Assembly (NCBI GenBank): GCA_016928395.1
Contig: JAFGKV010000057.1
Span: 1-37,623 of the forward strand
Source: Candidatus Fermentibacterota bacterium
Lineage (GTDB): Bacteria > JAFGKV01
DNA length: 37,623 nt
Direction: 5' to 3'
The translations under genes and the position numbers were made by a program. Below the pieces are notes generated by a model. That model ran no database searches, was not told the origin of the DNA, and saw only the letters and a list, made by a program, of their open reading frames with translations. This document shows, one piece after another, positions 7,255-15,129 of the stretch (within the stretch, counting starts at the first letter, position 1; every line of letters starts with the position of its first letter).

Positions 7255-8567
7255 CCCCGCCGTCGCATCACCCATGAGAGAATCCGGTCGGCCCCATGCG
7301 CCGCCGCCAGGATCAGGATGGAATCCCCTGGTATGCGGTAGCGGATACCTCCGTGGAAGAGCGCGTGCATCGCCAGATACCCAAACCAGCTCATGACCGA
7401 CATGGCCACAACCGGGTGCCGCCACCCGGCGAATCCGCCCGCCGAGGCCAGTGCCAGGAGCAAGGCAAATGATGCGCTGCCGGCGAGGTCGGCGAGACCT
7501 GATCGCACCGTAGATCCCGTGAACCTGAGGTACCAACGTACCCGCAACCAGCACAGGTGGACAAAGTATCGGGGATTGCAGCGTATGTACAATTTGGCTC
7601 GCGCCAGCAGCACACGGTTACGCTGCACCTCGGGCATGGTCTCGGGAAACTGAGGAAACTCCTCCAGTTCGCGGCACGTGAGACGATCCAACAAGGTACG
7701 CGGGATCGGCAACCCGACACGTTCGAGCTGAAGCTGCTGAATGCCGGGATGGTTCTGCATCCAAAGATTCAGGCCGTCCTTCGTCGGCATCAGACGATAC
7801 TCGCCCATGACCACGCCATTGCGGATCACCCAGGGGGCTGTCGTCAGAGCAAAGGCCAGGAGAGCGAAGGGAAGCGATCGCGCCGTCGTGCGGCGCATCA
7901 CGGCTGCGATGACCACCGCCAACGCGCCAACGGGCAGCATGGCTGACCTGGCGAGAAAAGCCGCCCCCGACGCGAGCCCGAACAAGAGTGCCCGACCCTT
8001 CCCGGGAACCGCAATCCACCGCGCCCATAGGGCTAGAGCGACGGCCTGCAGAAAGATGAACAGGGTCTCGGTGGTCACCATGCCCGTGTAGTATACGGCA
8101 TGGGGGAAGAAAGCGAAGCCCAGGCTGGCCAGCAGCCCCACGCGAGAGGTCAGCGTCGCCCCAGCAATCCACAGGGCCACAGCCGTGAACGCGCCCAGCA
8201 GCGCCTGCGCAATTCGTATCAGCGGGACATTCCCCGCCGATACCGCGTCCAGCCCTCCCACCATGAGTGGATAGAGCGGCTCGATGATGGCGGTCTGCTT
8301 CCCCTCCAAGGCGACACCCATGCCTGGGTCATATGGATCGATCCAGTACTCGAAGACCTTCCGCTTCCACTCCCCTCCCTCCAGGGGATGGTACTCGCGG
8401 GGCGTGAGGGTCAACCCCTTACCCTCGGCCACCGCCCGGCCCATGCGCAGGTACATGCGTTGATCCTCCAGGGGCCGCATGAGCTCCGGGCCCCTGGGGA
8501 TAACGAATGCCAGGCGGATCGCTAGAGCGACAGAGAACACGATCCAGGCCGGCTTCAGTCGCACCAT
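7251..8567 (-). CDS. ArnT/PMT-like glycosyltransferase family 39 membrane protein
   Basis: This is a predicted polytopic inner-membrane glycosyltransferase of the GT-C fold, which would move a sugar from a polyprenyl-phosphate donor to a lipid, glycan or protein. The first hydrophobic helix (AWIVFSVALAIRLAFVI) is followed by a periplasmic loop with RPLEDQRMYLRMGRAVAEGKG, which carries the acidic residues and Tyr typical of the catalytic loop. EPLYPLMVGGL and many more membrane helices follow, including LTTAPWVIRNGVV. Start 8567 is preferred because GGAGG lies 10 bases upstream; an in-frame ATG at 8645 would add 26 residues. The stop overlaps the radical SAM start by ATGA. Confidence 0.8.
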   Translation of the reverse strand: MVRLKPAWIVFSVALAIRLAFVIPRGPELMRPLEDQRMYLRMGRAVAEGKGLTLTPREYHPLEGGEWKRKVFEYWIDPYDPGMGVALEGKQTAIIEPLYPLMVGGLDAVSAGNVPLIRIAQALLGAFTAVALWIAGATLTSRVGLLASLGFAFFPHAVYYTGMVTTETLFIFLQAVALALWARWIAVPGKGRALLFGLASGAAFLARSAMLPVGALAVVIAAVMRRTTARSLPFALLAFALTTAPWVIRNGVVMGEYRLMPTKDGLNLWMQNHPGIQQLQLERVGLPIPRTLLDRLTCRELEEFPQFPETMPEVQRNRVLLARAKLYIRCNPRYFVHLCWLRVRWYLRFTGSTVRSGLADLAGSASFALLLALASAGGFAGWRHPVVAMSVMSWFGYLAMHALFHGGIRYRIPGDSILILAAAHGADRILSWVMRRRG

Positions 8568-8664
8568 CACGGGGAAGCCTCCCGAAGAGATGGCATGACG
8601 AGCGGTATCGCCGAACGAGATGCCCCACGCGTCTTCAGGAGGCATCCGGTCATTTCAGACGTAG

Positions 8665-8737
8665 GGGAAGCCGCGCCCTCCCCATCGAATACGCGGCCCG
8701 GAAAAGCCGACGCGGATAGCCACGGGAAGCCGCGCCC
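8665..8737. repeat. 14-bp direct repeat pair
   Basis: GGGAAGCCGCGCCC occurs at 8665-8678 and again at 8724-8737, 59 bases apart, in the gap between the membrane-protein gene and the glycosyltransferase gene. No function can be assigned. Confidence 0.5.
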
Positions 8738-8748
8738 AGGCGTGCAGA

Positions 8749-9999
8749 TCATGGGCTTGTCATCCTCTTCGCGGCAGTGATCCACAGTCGAAGCTCCATG
8801 GCTGAGGGAGGATCCTCCCCCCACCGTGCCATGAGAGTATCGGCATTGCATCGGGCCAGTTCGGCAACCCTGCAGATCCCCAGGCCTTCCAGCTCCAAGG
8901 CCCGGGGAAGTCCCAGTCCGCGGTGCCGGGCCATATCCAGAAGCCGGCACCAGCGATCAGGAACCACCTTCCCTTCGGACAATGCGGGGCACAGCTCGAA
9001 GGCGACACGGTGCGCCGGGATTCCGATGGAATCATCCCATCCGGGAAGGTCCCTGGCCAGGGGCACGAATGACCTGACGGAGCCATGGTCTATCAACGCG
9101 AATCCCGCTATGCTCACCGGTATGGTCACAACGAACGACCACAACAGCCTCCGAGCACACACTCCACGTGCTGTTGCGTGGCCATCGGCATTGAGGCGAC
9201 GTACCGCCGACCAGAAGGAATAGGTGGCTAGCGCGAACGGCGGAAACCCCAGAAACCCAAGGATGGGCATCTCGAATACCTTGCCTTCCTCCAAACCCGG
9301 TACCGTGTAGATCCACCGGCTCAAGGAGTATGCGTTGAACAACTCCCACAAGCCCCCCACCACGAATCCGGCGGTGAGCAGCCGAAGCAGTGTCGCGGGG
9401 CGCCCCTGTGAAAGCTCCGTCAGGATGGTGGATACGCTCCTTCGGGCCACGCAGGGCTCGATCAGAAGCGGGGCGAACAGCCACGTGAGGGGGAAGCAGC
9501 AGCGTGGCCATGCCAGGGACAACAGCAATGCGACTGCTCCTGCCACCATAATGATTCGAAGGAGGCGACCCGTGAGGTCGAATTCCGGCCACTTCGTCTT
9601 CCCGAAGAGCCCGATGTGCCGCAAAGCATCGTGGGTAAGCAAGGTCAACGGGATCACGGTGGCGAATGCGGTCCAGAACCCACACCAGCGAAGGCCCCTG
9701 GACGGAGGCAGCATCACATAATACCAGTTCTGGAGCCGAAGCCCCACGATATCGAAGAACACCCACCAGACTACCGACCACGGAAGCACAACGAGGAAGT
9801 CTCTCCCCCACGCCTCCAACGGGCGGGGCCTGATCGCGGCCAGAACTCCAGCCAGAATGCCGAGGTAGCTCCACCATGAGGCCTGATAGAACCACATACC
9901 CCACGCCAGGTCCCCCTCGAGAACCCTACTCCAGGCCAATCCGTGAACCCCGACTCCCACCACACAGAGGATGATGCCAGACACCCGTGTTGGCATCAT
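8749..9999 (-). CDS. Polytopic membrane protein with C-terminal helix-hairpin-helix-like domain
   Basis: I do not recognise the membrane part. It has about nine or ten hydrophobic segments (for example SGIILCVVGVGVHGL, LVVLPWSVVWWVFFDIVGL, TLLRLLTAGFVVGGLWELF) with several Trp-rich interfaces. The last about 90 residues are soluble and include RALELEGLGICRVAELARCN followed by ADTLMARWGEDPPSAMELRLWITAAKR. That pattern (Leu-x-Gly-Ile/hairpin, then a second Leu-rich helix ending WI-x-x-A) resembles DUF4332-type helix-hairpin-helix domains. GAGG stands 10 bases upstream of the ATG at 9999. The gene is the first of a minus-strand group with the GT39 and radical SAM genes and is divergent from glgP. 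Confidence 0.6.
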   Translation of the reverse strand: MMPTRVSGIILCVVGVGVHGLAWSRVLEGDLAWGMWFYQASWWSYLGILAGVLAAIRPRPLEAWGRDFLVVLPWSVVWWVFFDIVGLRLQNWYYVMLPPSRGLRWCGFWTAFATVIPLTLLTHDALRHIGLFGKTKWPEFDLTGRLLRIIMVAGAVALLLSLAWPRCCFPLTWLFAPLLIEPCVARRSVSTILTELSQGRPATLLRLLTAGFVVGGLWELFNAYSLSRWIYTVPGLEEGKVFEMPILGFLGFPPFALATYSFWSAVRRLNADGHATARGVCARRLLWSFVVTIPVSIAGFALIDHGSVRSFVPLARDLPGWDDSIGIPAHRVAFELCPALSEGKVVPDRWCRLLDMARHRGLGLPRALELEGLGICRVAELARCNADTLMARWGEDPPSAMELRLWITAAKRMTSP

Positions 10000-10307
10000 G
10001 TGCCGGGTGCCTCGATGAGCCCGGTGACGGAACCCAGGGCGACTCCGTCCGAAGAAGAGAAGGGTCTCGTCCTCGGCATCGAGTCACGGCCCGTGCGACA
10101 CATGCCAGCCGCGGCATTCAGTGATCGGTGCATGCAAAACTTTCCTCAGGCACAGAGTCGGCGCTCCTCGGGTATCGTGTGGGGCGCAGTTGTCGATTCG
10201 TCCAAGTATGGCTCCGCGCCGGGCTTGCGCAACGGGGCCTCGGTCGGCATGATGGCGTGACATAGTGGGAACTGATGGATTACGAGAAAGGAGAGGCGCA
10301 CCGGCCG
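10000..10307. other. Divergent intergenic region before the phosphorylase
   Basis: These 308 bases separate divergently transcribed genes and so must hold promoters for both, but I see no clear -35/-10 pair, operator or riboswitch. AAAGGAGAGG (10287-10296) is the ribosome-binding site of the phosphorylase gene. Confidence 0.4.
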
Positions 10308-12863
10308 ATGATTACCACGAGGACCTACACGGTCACCCCCCGATTGCCAGACGCACTCCGTCCCATCGAAGACCTGGCCTACAACCTCTGGTGGACTTGG
10401 AATCCTTCGGCTCAGGACCTGTTTCGGAGCATCGATCCCGATCTGTGGGAGGAGACCCGCCACAATCCGGTCAGACTCCTCGGCGGCGTTCCTCCCCGGA
10501 AGTTGGAGCGCCTCGCCCGCGACGAGCACTTCATGCACCGTTTGCAGCAGGTCCATGACCGGCTCACCCGATACCTGGGATACCAGACATGGTACACTCG
10601 GACCCACGGCGACACCGCCGTCGGGACCATCGCCTATTTCTCCGCCGAGTACGGGCTGCATGAGTGTCTTCCGATCTATTCAGGCGGTCTGGGGGTGCTG
10701 TCAGGGGATCATCTGAAGTCGGCGGCGGACTTGGGCCTCCCACTTATCGGCGTAGGGCTGCTGTACCGCCACGGCTACTTCGGCCAGCGCATCAACCGAG
10801 ACGGATGGCAGCAGGAATCCTATCCTGAGAATGACTTCTACACAATGCCCATTCAGCCCGTGAAAGATGACGGGGGGCGTGACATCACGGTCATCGTCGA
10901 TATTCTGGGGCGAAACGTTGAAGTCGGCGTGTGGAAGGCGAGCGTCGGCCGCGTACCCCTGTACCTCCTTGACACGAACCGAAAGGCCAATGCTACGGAA
11001 GACCGCGCCATCACGGGCGAACTCTATGGGGGCGACCAGGATACCCGCATCCGCCAGGAAATCGTGCTGGGGATCGGCGGCATGCGTGCCCTGGCCTCTT
11101 TGGGCACCATTCCTGCGGTGTGCCACATGAATGAGGGGCATTCGGCGTTCCTGGGCCTGGAGCGCATGCGAACCCTGATGCACGAGCATGAACTGAGTTT
11201 CGCCGAGGCAGTCGAGATAGTCGCGGCCTCCACCTTGTTCACCACCCACACGCCGGTGCCGGCAGGTATCGACAGCTTCCCTCCCGACTTGGTGATCCGG
11301 TACTTCGGCAGTTACATTGAAGAATTGGGAATCTCCAAAGACGAGTTCCTCAACCTTGGCCGGCGGAACGAAACCGACAACACAAGCCCGTTCAGCATGG
11401 CGGTTCTTGCCCTGCGGCTATCTGGCCACGCCAATGCGGTGAGCGCGTTGCATGGAGAGATCTCCCGCCGCATGTGGGAATCCATGTGGCCAGGAGTTCC
11501 CCGCAGTGAGATCCCCATCGGCCATATCACCAACGGCGTCCACACCAGAACCTGGCTGTCCGACGAGTTCGAGCGCCTGTATGACCTCTACTTGGACCCC
11601 ACCTGGGTGGAGAACCCCATTGACCGCCGGCCCTGGATGCGGGTCGATCGAATCCCTGACGCCGAGCTCTGGCGAAGCAAGGAGCGGCTCCGCGAGCGGC
11701 TGATCGCCTATGCACGACGAAAGTTGCGCGGCCAGCTTGAGCACCGCGGCGCCCACAAGAACATAATCCTTCAGGCCAGCGAGGTCCTGGATCCCGAAGC
11801 CCTGACCATAGGTTTCGCGCGACGATTCGCGACCTACAAGCGGGCGACCCTCATCTTCCGCGACCCCGACCGTCTCCATGCACTTCTGTCGGATCCGCAC
11901 CGGCCAGTCCAGCTACTCTTCGCAGGCAAAGCTCATCCCCGGGATCTTGAGGGCAAGGAGTTCATCCGAACCGTGGTGAAGTTCGCCAATGAGGAACGGT
12001 TCCGTCAGCATATCGTGTTTCTGGAAAACTACGACATGATGGTAGCCCGTTACATGGTCCAAGGCGTCGACGTATGGATGAACACTCCGCGGCGCCCCAT
12101 GGAGGCCAGCGGCACCAGCGGCATGAAAGTACCCATCAACGGCGGCATCAACATGAGCGTGCTGGACGGGTGGTGGTGTGAAGGACACAACGGCGAGAAC
12201 GGGTGGGCCATAGGCGCGGGCGACGAATTCGAGGATTTCGCCTACCAGGACGAGGTCGAGTCCATGGCCCTCTACGGCCTCCTGGAGGACGAGATAGTAC
12301 CGCTGTTCTACCAGCGAGGCCCCGACCGGCTTCCCCGCGACTGGATCGCCACCATGAAGAACTCCATTAAGTCCCTCTGCCCGTTCTTCAATACCAACCG
12401 GATGTTGGAGGACTACACCCAGCAATACTACCTGCCGAGCATCTTCCAGTGGAACGTACTCACCAAAGACGACATGGCCGAGGCTCGGCAGTTGAGCACG
12501 TGGCGTGAGAAAGTCCGCAACGAGTGGGATAACGTGCGGGTTCTGGGCGTCGAGGCCGCCGTAGATCAACCGATTTCCATGGGAGGAGATCTGAAGGTCA
12601 AGGCGATGGTCGTGTTAGGCGCCCTGTCGCCGTCTGATGTGGCGGTGGAACTGTACCATGGCCCGGCGGACCCTGACGGCCGTGTGATCGACGGAAGACC
12701 CATTCGTCTGAAGCCCAGCAAGGCACGTCAGGATGACGCGTGGGTGTTCACGGGCTTGAGCCCGTGCGATTTCGCCGGTCGCCACGCATTCTCCGTACGC
12801 GTGGTCCCCTGGCGGCCGGGCATGGCTCAGCCGCTGGAGATGGGCTACATGACCTGGTGGTAG
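10308..12863 (+). CDS. glgP: Alpha-glucan (glycogen/maltodextrin) phosphorylase, Thermotoga AgpA type
   Basis: This enzyme releases glucose 1-phosphate from alpha-1,4-glucans with a PLP cofactor. The N-terminal DUF3417 region (LRPIEDLAYNLWWTWNP) is typical of the short bacterial/archaeal phosphorylase branch. TIAYFSAEYGLHECLPIYSG, GGLGVLSGDHLKSAADLGLP, HMNEGHSAFL and FARRFATYKRA follow. The PLP-binding lysine lies in EASGTSGMKVPINGG at about residue 607. The length (851 aa) is normal. The ATG at 10308 is preferred to one at 10275 because AAAGGAGAGG ends 11 bases before it and family members begin at this point. The gene stands alone, with no glg or mal genes beside it. Confidence 0.95.
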   Translation: MITTRTYTVTPRLPDALRPIEDLAYNLWWTWNPSAQDLFRSIDPDLWEETRHNPVRLLGGVPPRKLERLARDEHFMHRLQQVHDRLTRYLGYQTWYTRTHGDTAVGTIAYFSAEYGLHECLPIYSGGLGVLSGDHLKSAADLGLPLIGVGLLYRHGYFGQRINRDGWQQESYPENDFYTMPIQPVKDDGGRDITVIVDILGRNVEVGVWKASVGRVPLYLLDTNRKANATEDRAITGELYGGDQDTRIRQEIVLGIGGMRALASLGTIPAVCHMNEGHSAFLGLERMRTLMHEHELSFAEAVEIVAASTLFTTHTPVPAGIDSFPPDLVIRYFGSYIEELGISKDEFLNLGRRNETDNTSPFSMAVLALRLSGHANAVSALHGEISRRMWESMWPGVPRSEIPIGHITNGVHTRTWLSDEFERLYDLYLDPTWVENPIDRRPWMRVDRIPDAELWRSKERLRERLIAYARRKLRGQLEHRGAHKNIILQASEVLDPEALTIGFARRFATYKRATLIFRDPDRLHALLSDPHRPVQLLFAGKAHPRDLEGKEFIRTVVKFANEERFRQHIVFLENYDMMVARYMVQGVDVWMNTPRRPMEASGTSGMKVPINGGINMSVLDGWWCEGHNGENGWAIGAGDEFEDFAYQDEVESMALYGLLEDEIVPLFYQRGPDRLPRDWIATMKNSIKSLCPFFNTNRMLEDYTQQYYLPSIFQWNVLTKDDMAEARQLSTWREKVRNEWDNVRVLGVEAAVDQPISMGGDLKVKAMVVLGALSPSDVAVELYHGPADPDGRVIDGRPIRLKPSKARQDDAWVFTGLSPCDFAGRHAFSVRVVPWRPGMAQPLEMGYMTWW

Positions 12864-12980
12864 ATACCCTCACTGCGCCAGGAGTTCACGGTTCGGCGTC
12901 TCTTCGCGGCGTGTTCACGGTGAATTCTTCTGATGAACGCCAGTACCCGTGGAGGAAGGCCCCGAACCCGGGGGTCAATC

Positions 12981-13039
12981 GGCAGTCGGCAGTCCGGCAG
13001 TCCGGCCTGATTAGTGAACCCTGAACCCTTGTTTGAGAG
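12981..13039. repeat. Intergenic direct repeat, copy 1
   Basis: The first 30 bases (12981-13010, built from GGCAGTC and CCGGCAGT units) are identical to 13367-13396. The copies then share GTGAACCCT...TTTGAGAG with one internal deletion of CTGAACC in copy 2. Confidence 0.75.
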
Positions 13040-13212
13040 AACATGCAAAGCTCATACAGATACGCGTACTCGCGCTCGAGTGCCCAGCTCGTCGATTACG
13101 ATTGCGATTACGACACCGAGAGCGAGACCGACCCCGAGCTCTCTCGCCGGTGGGCGAGCAGGGGCGAGCATGGACAGAGTGGGAGGGCCTTCAGGCCCGA
13201 CAGGGGTGGCGT

Positions 13213-13239
13213 GTCGCGGCTGAAGCCGCTCCTGCAGGG
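13213..13239. repeat. REP-like hairpin
   Basis: GCGGCT-GA-AGCCGC (13216-13229) is a perfect hairpin within TGTCGCGGCTGAAGCCGCTC, followed by CTGCAGG. This resembles the widespread REP consensus (C-TGCAGGAGCGGCTTCAGCCGC on the other strand). Only one copy is obvious in the window. A REP-associated transposase relic lies 10 kb upstream. Confidence 0.5.
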
Positions 13240-13366
13240 AAGCCGCGGCACCGCGCACCTGCAATGCGCCGTCCTCTCAACCTTGAACACCCTGAGTGCC
13301 TTCGCCGTCGGAGGCCCGACTGAACCCTGAACCCTGGAGCCTGCGAGCGAAGCGAGGCCGGCAGTC

Positions 13367-13420
13367 GGCAGTCGGCAGTCCGGCAGTCCGGCCTGACCCG
13401 TGAACCCTTCTTTGAGAGTC
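13367..13420. repeat. Intergenic direct repeat, copy 2
   Basis: This is the second copy of the repeat at 12981: 30 identical bases, then GTGAACCCTTCTTTGAGAG. It is preceded by an extra GGCAGTC unit, so the 7-8 bp subunits have expanded or contracted between copies. Confidence 0.75.
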
Positions 13421-13455
13421 CGCGTTCAAAGGGCTCGTGGTAAACCGCCCCAGGC

Positions 13456-13510
13456 TGTAGCCACGTCGCTCTGTGACGTGTCGCCCGGCGCAGAGCGCCG
13501 CGGCTTCTAC
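13456..13510. repeat. Imperfect inverted repeat GTAG...CTAC
   Basis: The left arm GTAGCCACGTCGCTCTGTG pairs imperfectly with the right arm CGCAGAGCGCCGCGGCTTCTAC. Read on the opposite strand, the right arm is the same element type (GTAG...GCGCTCTGCG) as the left. It looks like two inverted copies of one short interspersed repeat. Confidence 0.5.
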
Positions 13511-13731
13511 AACTCGGCGTACCCTCAACCCCGAAAGATCTGAGTGCGCCCCGCGCCGTCAGAGGTCCGACTGAATACTGAACCCTGCTATCTGAAGGAA
13601 CCGACCGCCTCATTCACCTCGTGTTCGGTGGTGGCGCCCCAGGCAAAAGGGCCATATACTGCGGCGGCTGTGACGCGCTCTTTCACGAAACATCAGATGA
13701 TACTGTATGCCTCTCTGCCACAGGAGACCCC

Positions 13732-15129
13732 ATGGCGAACCATCCCCTGGTGATCGGCCCGACTTTTGAGGAGATGCTGCATCCCTGGAAGATACCGGCT
13801 GCGATCCGCTCCCACGCGCAGCGCATGCGCACCGAAGACCCACTCGATCCCATCAACCTATTCAATATTACGTGGCGCACACCTGATGACTCCATCGCCT
13901 ACATGCTGTTGCCCAAGGAATTCACCGGCGTTGAGGCTCCCATCGCGGTGCTCTACAGCAAAGACTTCCCTACGGGCTCTCACAAGGTGGGAGCTGCCTA
14001 CTCAGTGCTGGTGGAGAAGGAACTGACGGGTGAGGTGGACCCGGCCCGGCACACTCTTGTGTGGCCATCCACAGGAAACTACGGGATCGGCGGCGCCTGG
14101 GTCGGATGCCGGATGCAGTTCGATTCACTGGTGATCTTGCCAGAGCTCATGAGCACCGAGCGATTCGACATCGTCCGCAGCTACGGCGCCCGCCTGGTAC
14201 TGACGCCGGGATGCGAGAGCAATGTCAAGGAGATCTACGACAAGTGCAAGGAACTGGTGGCCGCGGATCCCGAGAGAGTGCGCGTACTCAACCAATTCGA
14301 GGTCATCGGCAACTACCGCTTCCACTACTTCGTCACCGGCAATGCCATCATCGAGCTTGCGGAGGAACTTCACCATCGTGGGATCGGCTCGGGGCGGGTC
14401 GCAGCCTTCTGTTCCGCCATGGGCTCCGCCGGTACTATCGCCGCCGGCGACCGGCTGAAACAGGTTTTCCCCGAGACGCTGACCATAGGTCTGGAACCGA
14501 TCCAATGTCCGACCCTGATCCTCAATGGATACGGCGGCCATGATATCCAGGGCATCGGCGACAAGCATGTGACATGGATTCACAATGTGATGAACATGGA
14601 TGCCATGATGGCCATCGACGATATCGAATCCAAGCAGGGGCTTCAGCTTCTCCTCGAGTCGCCGGGCCCTGAGGTGCTGGTAAGCCGGTACGGCGTACCC
14701 GAGGACTCATTGTCCCTGATGAGAGAGATCTTCGGCATCAGCGGCGTCTGTAATGTGCTGGGCGCCATCAAGACAGCCAAGTACTACCGTTTGGGCCCCC
14801 AGGATTTGATCGTCACGGTGTGCACCGATGCCAGGGATCGTTATGGCAGCGTCATGGCACAGCTCACCGACACCTTCGGCCCCATGGACGAGACCGAAGC
14901 AGCGGTCAGGTTCGTGAGCATCTTCGGACGCCAGAAGACCGACTGGATCCAGGAGGGCGACCGGGCGACACGGCTTCGATGGCATCACTTGAAGTACTAC
15001 ACGTGGGTCGAGCAGCACGGCAAGGACATCAAGGAGCTGGATGCGCAGTTGTCCCAGGAGTACTGGGTGGCCCACCAGGAGCGAATCCAGGAGATCGACC
15101 GCCTGATTACAGGAGCCCGTGGCGCATGA
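13732..15129 (+). CDS. PLP-dependent lyase/synthase-like enzyme (cysteine synthase/threonine dehydratase fold)
   Basis: This is a fold-type II PLP enzyme whose exact reaction I cannot name. The ATG at 13732 is supported by AGGAGA 4 bases upstream. The PLP lysine is Lys85 in DFPTGSHKVGAA. The phosphate/Asn loop is WPSTGNYGIGGAWVGC, and a Gly loop appears as FCSAMGSAGTIAAGDRL. The length (465 aa) exceeds cysteine synthase (about 310 aa) by a C-terminal extension rich in charged and aromatic residues (DWIQEGDRATRLRWHHLKYY). It is the first gene of a six-gene operon. Its stop overlaps the next start (ATGA). The company of SsnA- and PreTA-like genes recalls the E. coli ygeX (diaminopropionate ammonia-lyase) locus, but the sequence is not obviously that enzyme. 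Confidence 0.82.
   Translation: MANHPLVIGPTFEEMLHPWKIPAAIRSHAQRMRTEDPLDPINLFNITWRTPDDSIAYMLLPKEFTGVEAPIAVLYSKDFPTGSHKVGAAYSVLVEKELTGEVDPARHTLVWPSTGNYGIGGAWVGCRMQFDSLVILPELMSTERFDIVRSYGARLVLTPGCESNVKEIYDKCKELVAADPERVRVLNQFEVIGNYRFHYFVTGNAIIELAEELHHRGIGSGRVAAFCSAMGSAGTIAAGDRLKQVFPETLTIGLEPIQCPTLILNGYGGHDIQGIGDKHVTWIHNVMNMDAMMAIDDIESKQGLQLLLESPGPEVLVSRYGVPEDSLSLMREIFGISGVCNVLGAIKTAKYYRLGPQDLIVTVCTDARDRYGSVMAQLTDTFGPMDETEAAVRFVSIFGRQKTDWIQEGDRATRLRWHHLKYYTWVEQHGKDIKELDAQLSQEYWVAHQERIQEIDRLITGARGA

Larger units (their letters stand above)
12864..13731. other. Repeat-rich non-coding region
   Basis: No gene is supported. The stretch is a mosaic of short repeats: a 30-bp identical direct repeat (12981 and 13367), several variants of CTGAACCCTGAACCC, two related motifs CTCAACC...CTGAG (about 13275 and 13526; a third relative TTCAACTCCGAAAGGTTTGAG lies near 22029), a REP-like hairpin (13213-13239) and a GTAG...CTAC inverted pair (13456-13510). 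Short overlapping open frames between 13033 and 13330 are repeat-derived. Confidence 0.6.

Noticed and set aside
13033-13330. Two short overlapping plus-strand frames
   Set aside because: They are made of the interspersed repeats and lack ribosome-binding sites.
14061-14543. Open frame overlapping the PLP enzyme gene
   Set aside because: Shadow frame with Arg/Pro-rich composition and no ribosome-binding site.
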